Source: an uncultured Chlamydiae bacterium
GTDB taxonomy: Bacteria > Chlamydiota > Chlamydiia > Chlamydiales > SM23-39
DNA: 10,947 nt
Reading direction: 5' to 3'
Assembly (NCBI GenBank): GCA_903909295.1
Contig: CAIVVG010000074.1
Location: 1 to 10,947, forward strand
Shown here piece after piece: positions 7,365 to 10,947 of this stretch (the stretch's first letter is position 1; each line of letters begins with the position of its first letter). A program made the translations under genes and the position numbers. The notes below the pieces were generated by a model. The model saw nothing but the letters and a program-made list of their open reading frames with translations. It was not told the DNA's origin and searched no databases.

Positions 7365-8324
7365 CGTTGGCCCCTCTTTTTACTGGTTCCCGCTTGCTTG
7401 CTGGCGGACAAAGTCGATATTCCCCATGAAGTCCCTTGGTTTACAGGGCCGCTCCTAGCGACCACCGCCTACATTACCCCCCTCGGCCATTACGACATCG
7501 AGCCCTACTTTTTCGCCATCGCCTACACCGGCTTCTATGACCAGCATGGGCACGCCATCTCTTCTCCCACTGTATGGAACAATTACTTTCAGCCAGAAAT
7601 CGAAGTGGGGATCGCCACAAACATGGACCTCGAGTTCCTTCCCACGGTCTACTACAATCTCTCTCAGGGAGCAGCCAACTGGGCCCTCGGCGACTTTCCC
7701 ATCATCTGGGACATCGGCTTGTACGATCAGGAATTTCTCCAAGGCGATTGGGCCACTGCCATCAAACTGAGCCTCGCTGAGACCATTCCCTGCGGCAAAT
7801 ACCGGAACCTCAAGCCCCCCAAAAACGGCACCCAGATCGGAGGTGCAGGCTCGTGGGTTACATCGGCTACCCTCACTTGGGGCAACTTGCTGCGAACCAA
7901 CGGCTCCCATTATCTCAACATGAGACTCAACCTCGGCTACGCTGTTCCTGCCCCCGTCCACGTAAAGGGATTCAATTTTTACGGCGGGGGCTACGGCACC
8001 AATGGGACCGTCTACCCCGGCCAAATTTTCGACCTGGACCTTGGCCTCGAATATTCCCTCACACAGAACTGGGTGTTTGCCCTCGACGTCGCCGCCAACT
8101 GCACCACTCGCTTCCGCTTTAAAGGAAGCCTGGGGACCATCACCCCCGGCGGCCCCCCCGCTCAAATTAAAAATGTTGCTACTGCTCAATGCAGCCTCGC
8201 CCCCGCCATTGAATACAACTGGAGCGCCGATATCGGTCTCATCGCCGGCTCCTGGTTCACCATTGCAGGACATAACTCCTTGAAGTTCGCCAGCTTCGCT
8301 ATCGCCTTTAACTATTATCACTAA
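7362..8324 (+). CDS. Predicted outer-membrane beta-barrel protein
   Basis: The 320-residue protein starts with a short signal peptide (MRWPLFLLVPACLLA, cut before DKVD). The rest is rich in aromatic and Gly residues in alternating patterns typical of transmembrane beta-strands, for example YDIEPYFFAIAY, LNMRLNLGYAV, IFDLDLGLEYSL and a final FASFAIAFNYYH. The layout recalls the loosely defined MetA-pathway or 'transporter' barrel families seen in many diderms, but I cannot assign a family with certainty. It ends in His rather than the usual Phe, though the last strand has the expected aromatic alternation. No Shine-Dalgarno sequence precedes the start and no alternative upstream ATG exists in frame. 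It probably acts as an outer-membrane pore or surface protein; the substrate is unknown. Confidence 0.7.
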   Translation: MRWPLFLLVPACLLADKVDIPHEVPWFTGPLLATTAYITPLGHYDIEPYFFAIAYTGFYDQHGHAISSPTVWNNYFQPEIEVGIATNMDLEFLPTVYYNLSQGAANWALGDFPIIWDIGLYDQEFLQGDWATAIKLSLAETIPCGKYRNLKPPKNGTQIGGAGSWVTSATLTWGNLLRTNGSHYLNMRLNLGYAVPAPVHVKGFNFYGGGYGTNGTVYPGQIFDLDLGLEYSLTQNWVFALDVAANCTTRFRFKGSLGTITPGGPPAQIKNVATAQCSLAPAIEYNWSADIGLIAGSWFTIAGHNSLKFASFAIAFNYYH

Positions 8325-8342
8325 AATAATCATTCTATTTCA

Positions 8343-8366
8343 TTTTAGTAACTAAATCGCTACAAT
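8343..8366 (+). promoter_or_regulatory. Candidate promoter with overlapping dyad upstream of the secreted helical protein
   Basis: TTTAGT-A-ACTAAA (8344-8356) is a perfect dyad, followed by a good -10 hexamer TACAAT (8361-8366). No convincing -35 hexamer is present at 17 bp. The dyad sits where a -35 or a regulator site would be. A start about 7 bases after the -10 would leave only a very short leader that barely includes the ribosome binding site, so the assignment is tentative. Confidence 0.35.
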
Positions 8367-8373
8367 AGTTGCT

Positions 8374-8380
8374 GAGGTGA
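8374..8380 (+). promoter_or_regulatory. Strong ribosome binding site GAGGTGA that decides the start at 8383
   Basis: GAGGTGA is a seven-base match to the anti-Shine-Dalgarno complement. It overlaps an in-frame GTG at 8377 that could be taken for a start. The ATG at 8383 is the natural one. Confidence 0.75.
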
Positions 8381-8382
8381 AC

Positions 8383-9150
8383 ATGAAACATATTTCTAAA
8401 GTATTAGCTATTCTTCTGTGCGCATCCCCATTAATGGCCGATGTTGGCCGCGACGTTGTAACCAAGACCCGCGAGGCCTACAGCCAGGGTGAGTACGACC
8501 CCTTCTTAAGTGAGATGGAAAAAGACTACCAAAAGACCCTCCGCGAGGACAAATTGGAAGGGTTAGCTGCTTTGAGAAAGGCTGCCCATGCAGATGTATC
8601 TCCCGAAAGGCGCCAGGAACTGACTTGGAAATTCCTCGCTTTGAAAAAAGAGCGCAACCAGCAGCTGCTCGCCGCCATTAAGGGCGAGAGCGAAAGTGAG
8701 TTCGTTCTCAAAGTGCGCTCTTTGGCCACCGAACTTCCCGAGAACCAGTTAGCTGACTTTCACATTGCCGTCCCCAGCTCATCGAACAGTCGTGAAGCGA
8801 ATCGGTTGATTGAGCTCGACCTTGAGTTGGAGTACAAACTTCTCCATCTCGACGCCCCGCTTGCACAGGGAAGTAGCGTAGACGCTCGCCGAGAAAAGCA
8901 ACTCGCCCTCAAGATGCAGAATGCAGACCGGATGGCAGGCCTTGGAGCCGTGTTTGAAGACACCTCTTTGAAAGGACAGATCGAGCAGTACACAGCGCAT
9001 AGCGATGAGTATTTCGCACGCGAGTGGGATGCGACCGATCTGCACGCCCTCGGCAAGGGGAAGATCCAGCCACAAAATCCCCTCGAGGAAAAAGTGGCGC
9101 GGATCCTCGCCGACTACCAACAGGCCTGGACCGATTTAGCGAAGTCTTAG
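8383..9150 (+). CDS. Secreted, mostly helical protein of unknown function
   Basis: The protein has 255 residues. Residues 1-19 (MKHISKVLAILLCASPLMA) form a clear signal peptide with a plausible cut before DVGRDV. The mature part is highly charged and predicted helical, with Glu/Lys/Leu-rich stretches (for example around residues 45-105 and 140-185) that could form coiled coils or a helical bundle. There are no Cys residues after the signal peptide and no catalytic motif I recognise. It starts 58 bp after the upstream barrel gene and may be co-transcribed with it, although a possible promoter is present. A periplasmic or secreted location is the only supported statement. I do not recognise a family. 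Confidence 0.75.
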   Translation: MKHISKVLAILLCASPLMADVGRDVVTKTREAYSQGEYDPFLSEMEKDYQKTLREDKLEGLAALRKAAHADVSPERRQELTWKFLALKKERNQQLLAAIKGESESEFVLKVRSLATELPENQLADFHIAVPSSSNSREANRLIELDLELEYKLLHLDAPLAQGSSVDARREKQLALKMQNADRMAGLGAVFEDTSLKGQIEQYTAHSDEYFAREWDATDLHALGKGKIQPQNPLEEKVARILADYQQAWTDLAKS

Positions 9151-9762
9151 TTAGACTCTTAAACACCAAACAGTAAAGCTGTCATCGAGAGCAGATAGGC
9201 TGGGGTGTTTAAGTTCTTCTGCTAACTCCGCGTAAGGATATTGGGCTATTTTAGTAAAACCAAAGCCTTCCAAGGTGGCCGCAGAGTAGTGATTGGTTGT
9301 TTCACAGAAGAGAGTGGTCATCTTGCTTTCTTTGCACAGGGCAATTTGACGCTCTCTCATCTGTAAGCCCAGCTGACGGCCACGGTGTTCTGGAAGGACG
9401 GCGATCCCTGCACTGTGCAGCGCTGTTTCCGGGCTTTCTCCTATTTGACGCAAATAAGCCTGCTCGTCTTGAACTGCTTTTTGGTGGATAGCAATGAAGA
9501 GACGAGTCGAGAGATTTTCTTCATCTCCATGGATCGTTTGGAGATGTGTCCAATATTTAGTCGCTTTGTTCGCAGAACACTGTCCAATGATTAGATCCCG
9601 TTCCTGAGCCACTAAGGAGAATTCCTCATCTGGCATCGGCAATGCAAAGGGGATATTCGTTTCCTTCAATACATTCGTTAGGGGCTCACTCGCCCAAGCT
9701 TTTGGGAAAAATTCATGAGGGGGGAGTCCTTTGTGGAAAGATACAACTGATTCAACTGCCAT
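9151..9762 (-). CDS. GNAT-family N-acetyltransferase
   Basis: The 203-residue cytoplasmic protein has the acetyl-CoA binding motif of the GNAT fold: AGIAVLPEHRGRQLGLQM (118-135), with the R-G-R-Q-L-G pyrophosphate loop at 127-132. It is followed by helix ALCKE and the motif-B region ETTNHYSAATLEGFGF (154-169), with Asn157 and the terminal GF typical of the family. The N-terminal 110 residues are less conserved and presumably shape the acceptor site; the substrate is unknown. The start is set at 9762: upstream frame extension relies on a TTG at 9804 and lacks support. The stop codon TAA abuts the stop of the convergent gene at 9150. It lies downstream of the hydrolase gene on the same strand with a 69-bp gap that contains a hairpin over its ribosome binding site. 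Confidence 0.85.
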   Translation of the reverse strand: MAVESVVSFHKGLPPHEFFPKAWASEPLTNVLKETNIPFALPMPDEEFSLVAQERDLIIGQCSANKATKYWTHLQTIHGDEENLSTRLFIAIHQKAVQDEQAYLRQIGESPETALHSAGIAVLPEHRGRQLGLQMRERQIALCKESKMTTLFCETTNHYSAATLEGFGFTKIAQYPYAELAEELKHPSLSALDDSFTVWCLRV

Positions 9763-9763
9763 A

Positions 9764-9796
9764 GTGCTCTCTTTGGTTAGTTTTTGAAGAGAGCAC
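9764..9796 (-). promoter_or_regulatory. Ten-bp perfect hairpin covering the ribosome binding site of the GNAT gene
   Basis: On the minus strand GTGCTCTCTT (9796-9787) pairs perfectly with AAGAGAGCAC (9773-9764) across a 13-base loop. The second arm contains the only Shine-Dalgarno-like sequence (AAGAGAG) and ends one base before the ATG at 9762. In RNA the stem would block ribosome entry. There is no U-tract after it, so it is not a terminator. It could instead be a DNA operator for a dimeric regulator. Confidence 0.6.
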
Positions 9797-9831
9797 GATA
9801 GCAAATAGATCTTTTAGATGAAAGATGAATC

Positions 9832-10782
9832 TCAAGTCCTCGGATTAAACGCGATGAAAGTTTGGTGAAAAAGCCCCGCTAAAATAGCAACAGCAAATGC
9901 GCACACAAGACTGGGTGTGGCGTAACTCCATGCTTTTGGCTTTTGCACTTCCCTGCTTACATTTACATCCCTTAAAAAATCACTCAAAATTTCGTTAAAC
10001 TTCTGAGGGTTTTCCCAAAACACCCCATGGCCGCCTTGAATGAAATGAACACGCGACTTCCATAGATTGTTAGCGTTTACTTCTTTTTCGAGGTAATCGT
10101 TGTTAATTCCAGTGTCGTCGATTCCAGCCACAATAGCGACAGGTTTTTCAGCACTTTCTACAATATGTTTTTGATTTCCACCTATGCCTTTTTGCATAGA
10201 TGCTATCAAATGAGCACGAGCAGCTCCATCGGCTTTTAAGGTTGCTTCTAGTAGAAAGGGGGCGTCTTGTGTTTTGATGCCTCCCTGGGAGACAAATATT
10301 TCAGCTTCCTCCTTTGAGAACTTCTCTTGTCCCAACAGATGGAGACAAGGAAAGGGGCGGAATCCCTTTTGAAATCCTTCAGGAGTTAACGGAATAGGTG
10401 GGGTGCCTGTGATGAATATTCCCTGAATGCCAGGCCATCGTTTCAGCATGTCGATTGCAATGTGACCCCCTAAAGACCATCCGACAATAGTGACTTTTTC
10501 AATTCCTAGCTGATTGAGCACCTCGACAGCAACATCTGCATATCCAGGCAAAGAGTAGGTTGTTTCAGGATTATCTGCTCTATCGCTCTTGCCATGACCT
10601 GGTAAATCGATAGCGATAAGCCGAAAGTTTCTACCCAAACTGCTTTGAAATTGTTTCTGAAAAATTTCCTTACACGCAGAATTTCCATGGATAAAAAGAG
10701 CTGTAGGACCAGCCCCTCGAGAATCCCATACTGAGATTTCTCCACTTTTGGTTCCAACTCTATACTCAGCTAATCCAGACAT
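9832..10782 (-). CDS. Alpha/beta hydrolase with a C-terminal membrane segment
   Basis: The 316-residue protein has the standard order of alpha/beta hydrolase fold motifs: oxyanion loop FIHGNS (30-35), DLPGHGKSD (59-67), nucleophile elbow GWSLGG (101-106, Ser103), the acid in AGIDD (Asp222 or Asp223) and the catalytic His252 in GGHGVF. These place it among esterase/lipase or C-C bond hydrolase relatives; the substrate cannot be told. After the catalytic domain, residues from about 289 to 307 form one hydrophobic segment, followed by a short tail ending NPRT. There is no N-terminal signal peptide, so the enzyme may be tail-anchored with its catalytic domain in the cytoplasm. The start at 10782 is preceded by GAGAGGAA (10792-10785 on the minus strand). 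It is likely the first gene of a unit with the GNAT gene. Confidence 0.85.
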   Translation of the reverse strand: MSGLAEYRVGTKSGEISVWDSRGAGPTALFIHGNSACKEIFQKQFQSSLGRNFRLIAIDLPGHGKSDRADNPETTYSLPGYADVAVEVLNQLGIEKVTIVGWSLGGHIAIDMLKRWPGIQGIFITGTPPIPLTPEGFQKGFRPFPCLHLLGQEKFSKEEAEIFVSQGGIKTQDAPFLLEATLKADGAARAHLIASMQKGIGGNQKHIVESAEKPVAIVAGIDDTGINNDYLEKEVNANNLWKSRVHFIQGGHGVFWENPQKFNEILSDFLRDVNVSREVQKPKAWSYATPSLVCAFAVAILAGLFHQTFIAFNPRT

Positions 10783-10806
10783 ACTTCCTCTCGCTTTTGG
10801 TCAGCC

Positions 10807-10836
10807 ATTCTACCATTAATGTCGATTATCTGGCAT
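10807..10836 (-). promoter_or_regulatory. Possible promoter of the hydrolase-GNAT unit
   Basis: On the minus strand ATGCCA (10836-10831) and TAGAAT (10812-10807) are separated by 18 bp, and the -10 differs from consensus at one position. The initiation region would fall about 20 bases upstream of the start codon at 10782. This is a motif match only. Confidence 0.35.
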
Positions 10837-10866
10837 TGATTTTTTTAACTCACGCGGGAGTGTAAT

Positions 10867-10947
10867 GGCTTTGTTGCATAATTACTGACAAGTGGCGTGA
10901 ACCTCCTCAATCACTGGCGACCTAGACTGCGACCTTGTGGCTGTCGG
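10867..10947. mobile_element. Likely end of an IS5-type (IS903-like) insertion sequence, cut by the window edge
   Basis: GGCTTTGTTGCATAA (10867-10881) differs at one position from the IS903 terminal repeat as I remember it (GGCTTTGTTGAATAA). From 10878 the plus-strand frame reads ITDKWREPPQSLAT, a stop at 10920-10922, then TATLWLS. This resembles the N-terminal region of such transposases (roughly NW.EYN.SL..RGSLTLWL) but has a stop and no visible start. The copy may therefore be degenerate, or I may be reading non-coding terminal sequence. The rest of the element lies outside the window. Confidence 0.45.

Noticed and set aside
7455..8333. A 292-codon minus-strand frame covering most of the outer-membrane barrel gene
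   Set aside because: It is Gly/Val-rich with no domain or ribosome binding site, and the plus-strand product has a signal peptide and barrel strand patterns. It is best explained by codon bias.
9763..9804. TTG-initiated extension of the GNAT protein by 14 residues
   Set aside because: The extension is encoded by the hairpin and leader, has no family similarity, and the ATG at 9762 directly precedes the conserved body.

Overview
The window looks like part of the secretome or cell-envelope section of a Gram-negative (diderm) genome. Two products are predicted outer-membrane beta-barrels, one of them a type V autotransporter with a C-terminal barrel ending in Phe, and three more carry signal peptides. 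A DAACS-type transporter, an IS5-like end and large repeat-rich surface proteins would fit an environmental (amoeba- or animal-associated) chlamydia or another PVC-group bacterium. No marker gene is present, so this is an inference from gene flavour. By eye the base composition is near 50% G+C and the right end is more AT-rich.

Layout. Bases 1-4005 (+) are the 3' part of a very large autotransporter: Gly/Thr/Ser-rich beta-strand repeats, a helical junction and a roughly 283-residue barrel. It is followed by a long near-perfect palindrome (4026-4196). Next comes a secreted protein of eight ~51-residue repeats (4288-5562, +), probably a beta-propeller. A convergent gap (5563-5700) holds a diverged half copy of the palindrome and a terminator-like inverted repeat. 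On the minus strand lies a two-gene unit, a secreted DUF192 protein (7361-6930) followed 5 bp later by a DAACS symporter (6924-5701). The DUF192 start codon abuts the start codon of a divergent outer-membrane barrel gene (7362-8324, +) in a single CATATG. That gene is followed by a secreted helical protein of unknown function (8383-9150, +). Its stop codon abuts the stop of a minus-strand GNAT acetyltransferase (9762-9151), which follows a minus-strand alpha/beta hydrolase with a C-terminal membrane anchor (10782-9832). The window ends in what looks like the tip of an IS5/IS903-like element (10867 onward) with degenerate transposase-like codons.

How the genes fit together. Five neighbouring products (autotransporter, repeat protein, DUF192 protein, barrel, helical protein) are predicted to leave the cytoplasm. 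The symporter would import acidic amino acids or dicarboxylates across the inner membrane. The two right-hand enzymes look like an independent short transcription unit. I see no defence system, CRISPR array, tRNA or rRNA. The most unusual items are the palindrome and its fragment, the eight-repeat secreted protein, the hairpin over the ribosome binding site of the GNAT gene, and the Asp-to-Ser change in the symporter's NMDG motif.
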